Source: Apostichopus japonicus (lineage: Eukaryota; Echinodermata; Holothuroidea; Aspidochirotida; Stichopodidae). From it: DNA of 64,000 nt. A program made the translations under genes and the position numbers. Below the pieces are notes generated by a model, which saw only the letters and a list, made by a program, of their open reading frames with translations, searched no databases and had not been told where the DNA came from. The stretch covers positions 11,504,376-11,568,375 of the forward strand of contig NC_092567.1 of the NCBI RefSeq assembly GCF_037975245.1, written 5' to 3'. Of this stretch, positions 49,462 through 61,079 are shown piece by piece; position 1 is the first letter of the stretch, and the number at the start of each line of letters is the position of its first letter.

Positions 49462-49660
49462 GGAATTTGCCAAGGAAGGGGCAAATTGTGAAGGCATACC
49501 AGGCGCGTATCCAGGATTTTCTAACCCGGGGGGCGCGAATTACTATCTAAGCGGAGCGCCACCATCGGTTGGTGTGGAGCGTACAAGAAAATTTCTGGTT
49601 TTGATACCCCCCAGATCACCGGAAATGGCACTTCTCGGGCTTGAAAATGAGCAACCAGAT
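49462..49660 (+). repeat. Dispersed repeat with CAGGCGCGTATCCAGG, copy 1
   Basis: Shares words with 51795-51930: TTGCCAAGG(A/G)(A/G)GGGC, AGCG(G/T)AGCGCCACCAT, AGCGTACAAGAAAATTT, CCCCCCAGATC and GGAAATG(G/A)CACTTC. Same orientation. The word CCAGGCGCGTATCCAGG looks like the edge of a hAT-like element inserted into it. The 127-codon open frame across it is repeat-derived. Confidence 0.7.
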
Positions 49661-50171
49661 GTACACTTTTGCCTGAGAACCAAGTATTTCCCAAAAGTTT
49701 TTTCCATCCATAACCTTTTTGAAGATTGTCACCAGTCACACATCATGTTCGACCTCATTGCATGTCCTATGGGTCATTGCTTTTGTAGGTTATTCTACGT
49801 CACGGCCCACAATATCCGAAAGCCCCACTTTTCAAGGTTTTAAGCCCATTACTTGTTGAGAATTTGAAAATTCACTTTTCTCGTGAATAAAATCACTTCA
49901 AAACATACCCATAATGTTGCACAAAATTCAATCTATAGACAAGCAATATAGAAAAACCTCCTTGAACCCCTAACAGACAGGTCAAAATTGAACGAGTAGA
50001 GCGAAGTATGATGAAGAATGCTGGTCAGGAATTTTTCTAAAATTCCGACACAGTTAATTTATTGGTGTAGAAATATTGCAACCTCTTATAACAGCTATTA
50101 AAACTTGGTTGAAGGAATTGAAATGAAAAATAGCAGATATTTCCGATATCAGGTATCTCGAAACCGAACAC

Positions 50172-50672
50172 TACACACATAGGCGTAGGAGGCGGGGGCT
50201 GCAGCCCCCCCCCCCCAACCATTTTTTTCGCCCTGAAAATTCGGGCAATATGCTGAGAATTTTTCGGGCACCTACTGAAAGAAAAATAAATTGCAATGAT
50301 GTAGCTTAAGGAAATGGATAGTTTAAAAATGATCTCCTTGGTAATTAAAATAAAGTTGTAAGCTTGGCCGACTAATTCGCCATTACTAATGTAAAAGAGA
50401 GTTTTGACATAATTGGACCTGTATGCTTTTTCTCCATCTACATAAGACATTTCGTTGTTTACATTAGCATCCGGCGGTATACTGTGCAACTTTCACCGAC
50501 CGTATGGTACACGATGGCATGCGATGTAATAACAGATTCTTACATATATGATATTGACCTTAACATGTTGAACGCGCGCTTCGCGCGCAAAAAATTTTGG
50601 TTACATTTTTCGGGCAAGTCGTTACAGCCCCCAAATCCAATTTGGCTCCTACGTCTTTGACAACACACATAG
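50172..50672. mobile_element. TIR-bearing element flanked by ACACACATAG
   Basis: The 10-mer ACACACATAG occurs at 50172-50181 and 50663-50672, directly bounding a segment of about 480 bp. GCGTAGGAG near the left edge and CTCCTACG near the right edge are inverted. A GC palindrome GGGGGCTGCAGCCCCC follows the left end. This fits a short non-autonomous DNA transposon with a target duplication. The inverted ends are offset by a few bases, so the left edge may be trimmed. Confidence 0.65.
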
Positions 50673-50879
50673 ACAGTTTTTGGCGCAATGAAAAGAAGGA
50701 CTACTACAGTCTGGAAATCCTGTTATTGTATAAGTTTTATTCAATCTATAACAAAAAGAAAGAACACATCCACAATTACCACAAGGTAAAATGTTAACAA
50801 TGTTTGAAAAAGGAAAAATGTGACTGATCAACATTCGTGTCTCGCATACACAAATAAACACCATACACAGAGTATATAT

Positions 50880-51790
50880 CAATAAGCAGTGACTTCGGTA
50901 AGGTTATATAATCGATAAACAACCAATTGACTGCATTAAAAATTGACTGCTAACTGTTAAAACAAGTTTAAAATGGTGGAAACACCATCAACATAACGTG
51001 ACATACCTGGACACTGAGTCCTGTAACAATACTGACATGAAAATTACCCTAGTACATTGGTAAACAAACGATGACTGCTTAATTAATGAGCATTTCAACC
51101 CATATCCATCACAAAATTGCCTGAACTCGAGTAATCCACAAAACAGTGAAACCTGTATGGCACACTAACTACTCCGTACTGACAAAACAAAGATGTTATG
51201 GACCGGTGCTACACTGAACCCACTCCCGTGCTAGCATTTGGCTAGCTTCAACTCGAACTATGACTCTCTTGAACATTTCTTAAATCGACAACACATGTCT
51301 CATGCTAACATACTAATATATATGAATTGGGGAATATAAAGTACATAAGTAACCCTCGGTAACAACCTAGCGTTATTCCCTAGATAACGAATACTCTACA
51401 AAGCAGATTTTGATTAATACAAATGATTTAACACCTTAACGACTTCTCAAAACAAACAATACTCACTTCTTGGCAGGATAAACCAGCAACTCGTGACAGA
51501 AACAAACCCTCGCGGGATTAATTACTGAAAAACTGACAGATACTACGGACAGACAAGAGTTCGCCGTAGTCAAATCTTTAACTGAACTGAAGCTATCGAC
51601 AAGGCTCGACATCGACAACTTTTACAAACAACCGAAAACTACGGAAGTGCTGCAAAACTATAGTTACGTGAATTAAATTAAATCAATAATAAAAGTGTAT
51701 AATAAACCCAAACTGTACAACGAAACAGTTTTGATGCTGATATGATGTGACATCTGCTCTTTGCTTTACCAATTTGAATTGGCGTGTAGC
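50880..51790. other. Intergenic stretch, nothing identified
   Basis: No exon was recognised. The base composition of 51,480-51,660 (CTCGCGGG, TACGGACAGAC, CTATCGACAAGG) differs from its surroundings and may be part of an unidentified repeat, but I found no ends. Confidence 0.35.
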
Positions 51791-51794
51791 TAGT

Positions 51795-51930
51795 AATTTG
51801 CCAAGGGAGGGGCGAAGCCTGTAGGCAGCTAAGCGTAGCGCCACCATGAGTTGGCGCGAAGCGTACAAGAAAATTTTGGCCGAAAATGCCCCCCAGATCG
51901 CTGGAAATGACACTTCCCAGGCCTTGTAAG
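51795..51930 (+). repeat. Dispersed repeat, copy 2
   Basis: Counterpart of 49462-49660 in the same orientation, with the shared core from AGCGTAGCGCCACCAT to ACACTTCCCAGG. A G-run of about 17 at 51991-52007 and a (TA)n tract follow. Confidence 0.7.
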
Positions 51931-52033
51931 TTGCATCTAAGCATTTGCTATTTTGAAATTACTAGCGATATCATAAAGAAAATTTGCTCGGGGGGGGGGG
52001 GGGGGGGCGGTCGCCCCCTTCCCGAAATGCGTC

Positions 52034-52035
<2 letters not shown>

Positions 52036-52107
<72 letters not shown>
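52036..52107. repeat. (TA)n microsatellite
   Basis: About 72 bp of uninterrupted TA dinucleotides. Open frames through it on both strands give only Tyr-Ile repeats. Confidence 0.95.
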
Positions 52108-52319
52108 TAACCACGTGCCGTGCCGTGCCGTATATTGATTTCTGCAATTTGTTAAAGAGTATCTCAGATGTGCAGTAGACTCTCCTTTGGAGAAGTTGGA
52201 TGATCCGTTTACAGCAATGGTTGGATGACAAGATTAACTTAGCTGGTTTCGTTAACAGTATCGACTTAATAACCATCAAATAGCACCCAAAAGCTTTCAT
52301 CAGTTTGATGAATTATTAT

Positions 52320-52372
52320 AACTTGGATAGATGCATGAAATGCATGAGATGCATAATGCATGAGATGCATGA
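52320..52372. repeat. Short tandem repeat ATGCATGAG
   Basis: The words ATGCATGAAATGC, ATGCATGAGATGC and ATGCATGAGATGCATGAG follow one another over about 50 bp. Confidence 0.7.
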
Positions 52373-53176
52373 GAAACCTGGTTGCTCTTTAACCAGCATC
52401 GGAACTTAAATAACACCTATCACAGTTTGTTCATAACACATACACATACTAGCTTCACCTTCTTATACATGTAGGAACTTGAGCTGAAGTTGTTTCTATT
52501 CTAAAATCCTGCTGAGGTTAATGCAAGCGGTCAGATTCATAGTTCCTTCTATAATATTGCTAAGTATACCGTTCTTCAAATAACATGTGCACTTAGAGTT
52601 TCCGCAAAAAAAATATTGTTCATTTCATTTCCGTTATCACCAGTATAAATATACAATATTTATTAATAGGAGAACCAAAGACATATAAAAATATGTACAT
52701 TAATATGAACATAAATATCAGAAAGTAAAAGATTAAAGAACTGTTGAAAACTTATGTTACTAAAAATAATCTACAAACAGGATCCAAGTCATTATGTTTG
52801 AATAAACTTTACAGCAAAGCAAAGAAAAAAAAACTAAGACTCCGGTCACACGTATAAAATCTCATCTTCCGACCATCGTTTCTTAACTATAGTCCGGACA
52901 GAATTTACGAGGAAATTACGAGCGATCCCATCATTAAACTAACTACGGTAGCGGTCACACGTACTCACACGGCGTTGTACTATATTCGGACGATCGTTAT
53001 TCGCGAACACATGCATCGGTGAGTTAATTATTCTTTTGCAACGCTATCATGCGCAGTTGCGTTGGGTCGGTCAAGGGTCACGGTTTTGACGATGTTTCGC
53101 GGGGTTATTAGATGTAAGTAGTAGATGATGGCGATGGAAGCTCAATTTGCAGTAGCGCTTTCATTGTTTTATTATT

Positions 53177-53461
53177 ATGAGGTTTGTATTACGAAGGAGG
53201 CGTCACATATTGGAAGAAGCATTCCTGCAAAGACAAGAAGCCGCTGTTCGCCGACAGAGAGCGTGTAGGCGCATATTCATTCGTAATACACAGCGAAATA
53301 TTATGGATATGCAATCCCAGCACGCACTGCTCACGCTAATGTGTATGCGTCCGTTCGTATCCCTCTTTCGCCATCATTTCCGCACACATTCTAAACACCT
53401 CCTTATTCCCGGTGTTTTCCACCATACTCTGTATCTACTCCCCCCAAAATATATCAATTAG
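53177..53461 (+). CDS. Arg-rich ORF, possible DNA-transposon leader
   Basis: From ATG at 53177 the frame reads MRFVLRRRRHILEEAFLQRQ and EAAVRRQRACRR, then NTQRNIMDMQS, and stays open for 94 codons. An overlapping frame starting nearby at ATGGCGATGGAAGC reads MEAQFAVALSLFYYYE just before it; the two would join by a 1-base shift. A Tyr-rich helix followed by an Arg-rich helix recalls N-termini of Harbinger-type nucleases, but no catalytic motif follows. Treat as a weak, possibly broken coding fragment. Confidence 0.25.
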   Translation: MRFVLRRRRHILEEAFLQRQEAAVRRQRACRRIFIRNTQRNIMDMQSQHALLTLMCMRPFVSLFRHHFRTHSKHLLIPGVFHHTLYLLPPKYIN

Positions 53462-53641
53462 TGTCAGGACTTCTTGTTCCTCCCAGGTTTTACCGCGAGC
53501 TGTGGCCGCCATTGCGAGTTGTCTTGTCGAATTGTCCGGAGTGTTGATTGTTGTGTTGTTTTGTGGTAGAAACCGTACGTGTGTATGTACCGTTCACGTA
53601 TTAGTGTACAGTATGCAGTGCAGTGCAGGTTTGTTTTGTTT

Positions 53642-54068
53642 ACATCGTATCCCAGCCAGCATGCCCAGTTGGGGCCCAATTGGGTTTCACTCGGGCTGCC
53701 AAGTGGGCCCCAATTGGGCTTCCCAATTGGGGCCCATTCAGATTTGTCATTCCGTTCCACACAGGACCCAATTGGGCCAAACAGATTGGGGCCCACGAGT
53801 GGCCCAAACTGGTCCCAGTTGGGCGAGACTGATTGGGGCCCAAACCAATCCCATACGGGGACCAACCGGGCCAGCTGTATGGGGCCCACCTGGGACCCAT
53901 TCTGGGCCCCAATCGTTTTGGCCCACACAGAACCTATACTGTGCCCAATCAGGCTAACTGCATTGGGCCCAAATGGGACCCATTTCGGGCCCAGTTGATT
54001 GGGCTTGACCCAAGTGAAACCCACACTGGGCCCAACTGGGCCAACTGTGTGGTCCAAATTTTAAGCCC
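53642..54068. repeat. Degenerate GGGCCCAATTGGG repeat
   Basis: Over about 430 bp the words TTGGGGCCCA, TGGGCCCAA, CCCAATTGGG and GGGACCCA recur about every 18-24 bp. Both GGGCCC and CCAATTGG are palindromes, so either strand looks alike. This explains the long Gly/Pro/Trp-rich open frames in several frames of both strands; I do not regard them as genes. Confidence 0.85.
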
Positions 54069-54123
54069 AGCTGTTTCACTGTGTCCCTTAAAATAGTTCA
54101 GTTATCTACAGGTTTACCACCTC

Positions 54124-54351
54124 TCAGCATTCGGGGAAAGTGGCTGAAGGCCAAGTTTCAATCACGACCATGGGATGGGGACGTAAAATAACAGCCCTGG
54201 GAGCATGCAGGAAGTGTTTGTAAAAGTCATAAGTTTGTCTCAGCGTGAAAGTGTAGTCGCCCCTATCATCCAAAGGACGAGAGAAGAGCTGGATATAGCT
54301 TGGTTGCACTTGTGTCCCACATATTATAGTAGGTTGTTGAATCAATAACAC
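54124..54351 (-). other. Unassigned minus-strand open frame
   Basis: The frame reads VQPSYIQLFSRPLDDRGDYT followed by FTLRQTYDFYKHFLHAPRAV. The balanced composition and absence of simple repeats are unusual for this region, so a real exon or a transposon ORF fragment is possible. I recognise no family, and the splice borders are unclear. Confidence 0.25.
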
Positions 54352-55103
54352 TTGAACCGTTCATGTACTGTCGTGGTACAGCAGAGATTAATTGCCTCAG
54401 AAACAAATCCAAATAAAAACAAATGTATTCATGTCTACATTCATTGAAATATATTTTTCAAGAAGACAACAATGAAAACTAAACAATAATTCATAAACTC
54501 CATAATTACATTTTAATTTAAAGAAAAAATATGAAACTCTCAGAACTGAAACTATATGCATCCTAATTTGAGGGAGCATTTTGGCATTTGGAGAAAGAAA
54601 AGAATGTCCAGGCAAACCCTGCAAATGTTAACGATGAGGGCAAGATGCTATATATTGCACATACTTTTGCATTGCAAATGCAATGCTAACGTTGCTCAGG
54701 GCCAACAGTATGTATCCTCTAGATCAAATGGAATCATAAAAACATGAACTCATTTAAAATCGTGACCGAAAGCGGAACTTTTACTTTTTCTGGCAAGGTG
54801 AGAATAAACATCTTCTATGTTTTATGACAAGATAATGACATAGGTAATAAAAAATATTGCTACAGTAAATCTGGAAAACACAAAAATATAAATGGATGGA
54901 TGTACTCTAGAATAAAGAACATTGATGAGCAAGAATTAAGGTGTATAATCGTTTAATGTAGATACGACACTATGAAAAAGAATGGAATGGTTTAGTACTA
55001 AGCATAAAAATTCACATTAAAGGGCAAGTGTACTCAAAATGTGATTTATGTATGTTATCAAGCTTTAAAAATCATGCCAGTAGCTATCCATCCCATCTCT
55101 ACA

Positions 55104-56300
55104 CAGGGACGTAGCTAAGGCCTGATGATGGGGGGGGGGGTGTAGTGGCTGAAATTCCAACTGGATGGATTTTGGAGCCAGAAAATTCCAACTGCTGCCT
55201 TGTACCCCCCCCCCCGTACTACTCATCAACATTACCATGTGGAATTATGCGGAATTATTTTTCGATACATCTGTACCACTGGCCCTCACTACACAGTAAG
55301 CAACTGAGTATAGTTATCTGCTTGAAGGCTACATAGACTACTGACTACAAAAGCTATGTTAATGTAACGAAAGGGAAAACTTTTTTTTCAACAAATGATA
55401 TGCGACGACATAGTGAATTACCAAAAAATACAGTGCTTTTTACTAACACGCTTAATATTATTTTCCTGGGGGGGGGGGGGGGGCTATTTATCACTCACAT
55501 GAAACAATTTCAATTGTTCACTTCATTCCAGCTGAGAATTTGGAATGAAATGAACAATTAAACATTTTGCAGAAAAATATTTATGTTGAGTTGATGAGAT
55601 ACCATAAGTTGTTAATTAAACATTGTGCAGAAAATATTTCAATTGCTCAGATGGAATGAAGTGAACAATTGAACATTTCGCAGCAACATTTCCAATTGAC
55701 GAGATATGATAAGTTGTCAATTAAACATTTTGCAGAAAAATGTCCAATTGACGAGATATGATTAGTTTTCAATTAAACGTTTTTCAGAAAATTTTTCAAT
55801 TGCTCAGTTAAAGAAACTGAGCAATCCAACATTTTCTGATATTTGATAAGATTTTATTTTGCTATCTAAACAATAGACTGAAAAATGTCAATTTATGGGG
55901 CAAAGTTTTTCTTATGTTGATGGCACTTTTAAGCTTCCATAGATTAGCATTGGGTGTTTCAATTGTACATACCATAGTGCCAATGTAAGCTAGTGAACAG
56001 GGTCAACCCACCTAATAGCAAAATTAATACGTAAATTAACCAAATTGAAGCTGAACGTTGTACAGTAGTTCTAGGCATTTCTTTTAGAATATTCAAAATC
56101 ATACAAAGTTTTGTTATGGTGGAGTATAAGGATCGCGAGATAAATTTCTCAATATGACAAGGAAAACGTGGTAAATATGACTGATTAAAGGTCAATTTTG
56201 ACCGAAAATTTTAGGACACTCACAAATTACAAGAATATGTGAAAATTAGAGTGCGACAGTTGGAAAAATTGAGTGCGACAGAATATGAGCATTTGGAAAA
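55104..56300. mobile_element. hAT-like element related to 43554-44443, copy 2
   Basis: The head CAGGGACGTAGCTAAGGCCTGATGAT (from 55104; first 20 bases identical to copy 1) is separated by about 330 bp from the body at 55466-56300. The body repeats copy 1 almost word for word: CAATTGTTCACTT(C/T)ATTCCA, CAATTGACGAGATATGAT, GGTCAATTTT(A/G)ACC and GAGTGCGACAG. The right terminal repeat is not found, so this copy is truncated or rearranged. The extra 330 bp carries C- and G-runs. Confidence 0.65.
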
Positions 56301-56697
56301 TTCCTAAGAAATCAAATAGAACGGCAACACTAATATTTGATGACATCAGTTCCTTAGGTTTGTAGCAATTCCTATGTTTTAAATTGTTATTCATAGTCAT
56401 ATAAACATGGAAGTTATAACCCTATCCGTTCTAAAATGTTAACATGTTATGTCAGCACTTGGGATTTAGATGATGTTTACACAAAATTATTTATTTCACA
56501 TGTAAGGAATGTGTGGAAACATATTATATATATTTCAAAGGGAAATATAATACTTTTAGTAATAGCCAGGTATTGACATGAAAAATATGGTGTGGCCATT
56601 CTACTCCTATTAAACAACAAACTGCAAACAGTCATATCTTGGTAACTGAACATGCTATGAATATGGAAATAGGGCTACCGATATGATTTTCAATGCT

Positions 56698-58051
56698 CTA
56701 AGTATCAGATAGGTGAACTACAGTTTGAATAAATGCCCCCTTTAATCTACAAAAATGTAAAAAAAGTTTGAACATGAAAAATACATATTTACGAATGTTG
56801 AAATTGTCTTGCGGTTGATGATTGAAACAACGGATGAATAGGTTGACTGCGTCCAATTGATTGTCGAGATCGTGTTGACAGGCCTTGAGTTGTTCAGTAG
56901 TGAGTATTGGCGAAAACAGCTGCCTACTTTCCCGGAACTTAACAAAGGAGGCTGTAGGAATAGTAATAAAGGCAACAATAATGGGTGGGTGCTCTCGTTG
57001 AACAGCGTCCTTAAAATGTTGGAGACGTGAGATTAGCCAAGGAGCAGTAACTGGAGATCGACGGAGAACTCTGTGACCTGAAGAATTGCTGGCCAATTCC
57101 GTAAGGTTGTTAAATGTCTGCAGCACAGCGAAGAATGACCCAGTCGTTGGTAGGATAGTGACGTAGCTTATCTATGGTATACAGAAGCAAGTCTGCAACA
57201 GTGGCTCCTCTTCTAATTACAAAGTCTATGCTACGTACAGGTCCTTCAGGCCTACGATAGTGATCGAAAGAATATGCCGTTGAATCGGTTACAAAGAGAA
57301 AATTAATGCGTGGTGATCCACTACCAGACAGGTGTATTTGAAAACGAACAAGGAGACTTATCTATGAAAAGTTTATAATAATACACCAACCGCGATTGCT
57401 CTGCAACTGTAAAAGTCTAAGTCTATGTAGACCGTAAGGATAGGCTGTCGCGAGTAATACACGAAATGACATGCCATTAGGTCTAGGCTAGTTGCCTGAT
57501 AATGCTATAACTTATACTAGATTAAGGGTATTGTAAAACAAACCTCTGATCTAATAATTTGGATCAGTCCGTCTAGTAAAATTAAATGAAAAGTGGTCGG
57601 TCCTCCAATACACGAAAATACACACAGTGCACCGTCGCTCAGTCCAAGCTTAGATCGGTGGCGTGAGAATCTTTACGCCAAGCCGTGGTTGGAACTTCCA
57701 GAAGGTGGCGCGAAGTAGTAGTAGACTATAGGGTGCCTAGGCTTACCATCCTATGAACAGCAACCACGCTAGGCTACGCTGATAAACAATAATCACCTGC
57801 GACGCGGACAGGGGGTGATCGTTAGGCCAAGAGCTCGCGGAGCAGGAAATTACACGAGCGGGCAATGTCCGAACAAATATAGATATTAAGGGTTGAAGTT
57901 CCCGAGGTAAAGATATGCGTGTAGAGCTGTAATTAAGTATATTAATAAAGGTCAGCTGGTACTCGTAATAGTAATAATCCACATGTCGCGGAGGTCCCAA
58001 GCTAAGATGACGCATGTATTCCTCTGGTGAGTCCCTTAGAGTATTTTCCAA
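56698..58051 (-). pseudogene. SGNH-hydrolase-like coding remnant, frameshifted
   Basis: Exon 1 (58051-57797, minus) reads SPEEYMRHLSLGPPRHVDYY ... SASQ and ends at CAG|GTGATT. Exon 2 starts at 57361 after TTTTCATAG, phase 0. It has a block-I-like FLFVTDSTAYSF (DS for the usual GDS), then RRGATVADLLLYTIDKLR, then WVILRCAADI. There one extra T in TTT (about 57112-57114) gives a stop; the next frame continues NNLTELASNSSGH and HPPIIVAFITIPTASFVKF to about 56698. Order and spacing of these blocks fit an SGNH/GDSL-type fold, a domain also carried by some retroelements. The nucleophile block is altered and the frame is broken, so it is likely not functional. No start ATG is certain (first in-frame Met is in EEYM). 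Confidence 0.55.
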
Positions 58052-58119
58052 ACGAGGAAACCCGTCACAGAAAGTTTACACTTCCGGAGATGAGGGTGCA
58101 AGGAAATAAAACTTGCTAC

Positions 58120-58753
58120 CAGGGGCGTAGCGAAGGGGTTTTTGTTGGGGGGGGTGTGGAGAATTTGATTTGCCGACGGATCTGGAAGTGGTGACTGAAA
58201 TGGGGCAAGGGTCTAAGGGGAGGGGGTGCCCCTCCCCTTTGGCAATTTTTTAGATTTGAAACGTCATTAGATGCAATCTGGTGTATATTTTAAGTACAAT
58301 TTGATTTGACGACGGATCTGGAAGTGGTGACTGAAATGGGGGAGGGGTCTAAGGGGAGGGGGTGTCCCCCTCCCTTTTGGAAAATTTCTAGTTTTGAAAC
58401 GTCCTTAGATGCAATCTGGTGCATATTTTAAGTAAAATTTGATTTGACGACGGATCTGGAAGTGGTGACTGAAATGGGGGAGGGGTCTAAGGGTAGGGGG
58501 TCTACCCCTCCCATTTGGAAAATTTTTAGTTTTGAAACGTCCTTAGATGCAATCTGGTGCATATTTTAAGTCAAATTTGGCACGGAAGAAGGTCCCGTTC
58601 TCCTTTTCTCTATTCAGCTTTCCTTCTTTCTTCCCCTTCCGCTCTCTTCACCTTTTCTCCTTTTGCCGACAGACCCAAAATTTGCCGACAGCGACCAAAT
58701 TATTGGGGGGGGGGTGTGACACCCCCACACCCCCCCCGCTCGCTACGCCCCTG
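58120..58753. mobile_element. CAGGGGCGTAGCGA-ended element with internal triplication
   Basis: The left end CAGGGGCGTAGCGA (58120-58133) is matched by its perfect 14-base reverse complement ending at 58753. CAGGGG ends are hAT-like, but no 8-bp duplication is seen (CTTGCTAC left, TATCAAGG right). Inside, a unit of about 135 bp occurs three times between about 58164 and 58575, each with GATTTGACGACGGATCTGG, GTGACTGAAATGGGG and CAATCTGGTGCATATTTTAA. Each unit also holds a GGGGAGGGGGTG...CCCCTCCC hairpin. Confidence 0.8.
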
Positions 58754-59488
58754 TATCAAGGCCCCAATAGCTACAGTATGGCCATCTTTATGAAAGTAAA
58801 CCTTGCAATCCCATGTTTTAGGCCACTTGGCATGATTAACTAAATACTAAATATTGTTTCCATGTCCTTGTAGAAAACGTCAACTTCGCAAAATACAATT
58901 AGTTGTGTTTTTCTGGTTACGTGAGATCCGTAACCGACGAAGTGGTTAGGCTATGTACTATACTCTTAACTATGGTAGGATAATTATTTGTCCTTTTATT
59001 GTGGAAATTCTAGAAAATACTTTCTTTTTCCTCCGCTTAACAGCAGATGTGGTCGTATGGTTTATTCATAAATGGGTGTACTAGAGCCTTGTTTACATGA
59101 CATTTGTTGCATTTAGCACGATATGCCAGTTTCGCGTGAATTTTTCGAAAGTATTTTGCTCGATCTTTCGTAAAATTTGAAAGGTGTACCAACTTACTGT
59201 TCGTACACAATTGGTAACTTCTCTACTGATTTTCGAGCTGTTTTTCTCTATACAGTTAATGTTGTAAAGGACGGGTTTTTTACGAAGTTCAAAAGTCAGT
59301 GAATGAAGTTGATAAACTTTATTTTTTTTTCAACTTTCTTAACCATGGAATGCTAGAATAATATTTACACATAAAACGTAGAAAGGATAATCGCATTTTT
59401 ATCCACAGTTATTTCAAATTTCTTTCACAAGAAATTATCGTCATTTGTTCAATACTCCAAAAAAATCGTGTTAAAATTTTTTTATCGA

Positions 59489-59525
59489 GATAATAAGAAT
59501 TTTCGATATATCGCCCAACCCTAGT
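59489..59525. mobile_element. Possible terminal part of a small DNA transposon
   Basis: The minus strand reads GACTAGGGTTGGGCGATATA followed by TCGAAAATT, a word type common at the ends of non-autonomous hAT-like elements. Only one end is recognised. Confidence 0.35.
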
Positions 59526-60932
59526 CAGCACTGCACTATGTAGGTCTACTAATGCAAAAGTACACTGTCGGTGCAGCGCAAATGTATACGGCACATGGCC
59601 GGTTTAAGAAGTTGTTTACATTCGAGATGGGTTGCCCACTTGCTCTTTTGACTTGCTGTGTGTTGTATGCCGTTTTATAACATCAGCCGAAAATAACATC
59701 AGCAGCGAAATATTACTGTGCTTCGTGAAATAATTTACTTCGAAATTATTGCAGTTATTCATTTAATTTTTAAATTATTACTGCATATGAAATTCCCAGA
59801 TTCTGTGAAACGTTCGTTAAAATATTTGTACGAAACTTGCATCATGAATACTGCACTTGGCAGCCATGTTTATAGCGTGCTTTCCGCGAACTTTTTAGTG
59901 AACATGCTTTGCCGTTCAAAAAGGGCAGAGTCCGGCAAACCCCACGTTTCTTTGGAGTGTACTGTGTAGTCTCCATCTTCCTTCAACGTTGATGATGACA
60001 TCTGTTGGTGATTGGTGACCAGAGCAGACTCTTCTGGAACCATGTGCATCTGCATCACCCTCTATGTGGCTCTGACTGGATACTAGATCACAGGATGTGC
60101 TGGTATGGTTGTACTTGCCTTCATTTGATTGGTCGCATATTAAACAGCACGACTTGATATTTGTTAATTTTTCAGGTCATTGTGCTGTGCTTACCGATTC
60201 ATGAATTGTGCTTACTAACTGAGAAATCTTGGCTCATGTTGGTAAGCACATTTCATCAAAAAATGAAAAATTGCTTACCAACTTTTTTTGCCAAATTCCC
60301 ACCCTGTTAATCACACGTTGCAATTTAGGACATTATTCTAATTCAGTAAACTTTAACCCAATTAAAGACAATTGGTCATAAAATTCTACGTATTGCCTAC
60401 TTATTGTAATGGCACACTTCCTATGGTTTGATTCGTTATTTTTAAATAATATATTAAAGATGAAAACAAAACTTCCTTAGAGATTCTAATTGGAAGGGGG
60501 GGAGGGGTCTAGGTCCCCATACTGAGGTAACGACAATTATATTTAAAGTTAAATCTGCAATTGACCTAGGACAAGGAGTTATTTGTCCAGGATGTATATA
60601 TATTGTACAAAACACATTATACGTTAGAAACCTTGTGACGACGTTGGTACAAATAAATGGAAGTCTCCCTTCCACGCTCGTACTCCAGCACTTTCGTCAT
60701 ATTTTTCTAATTATTGTTGTCCTTCTTTCTCTGCATGTAGACTCCTATGTGCTCTCCTTATAGAAGTTATTGTCTTGTGAATTAACATTCTTAATTTTAA
60801 GATAGAGAATATTCAAACAGATAAAAACATATAAAGAGAAATTAATCTATCGTGCTACCAGTGTTTCTTAGTCAAAATGTTTTATTGGTGAAAATATCGA
60901 TAGATAATTTTCATCTCTAGATTCTTTAACTC

Positions 60933-60940
60933 TGACGTCA
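60933..60940. promoter_or_regulatory. CRE-type palindrome TGACGTCA
   Basis: A perfect CREB/ATF consensus in a gene-free stretch; significance unknown. Confidence 0.25.
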
Positions 60941-61051
60941 CTGCATGCAGCAATACAGCAATCATTAAATGTTAATCGGTGTTAGTAGTTTGAGTTGTAA
61001 TGGGATTTGAAGGATCCATATTGATTATATTTCATTATTTATTTAAATTAA

Positions 61052-61076
61052 TTTATATATATATATATATATATAA
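61052..61076. repeat. (TA)n microsatellite
   Basis: Short AT dinucleotide run. Confidence 0.85.
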
Positions 61077-61079
61077 GTG

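Noticed and set aside
49460-49843. 127-codon open frame as a gene
   Set aside because: Its first half is the dispersed repeat also found at 51795-51930, and no domain follows.
53464-54096. Several overlapping Gly/Pro/Trp-rich open frames on both strands, up to 197 codons
   Set aside because: All are explained by the GGGCCCAATTGGG repeat, whose palindromic units keep both strands open.
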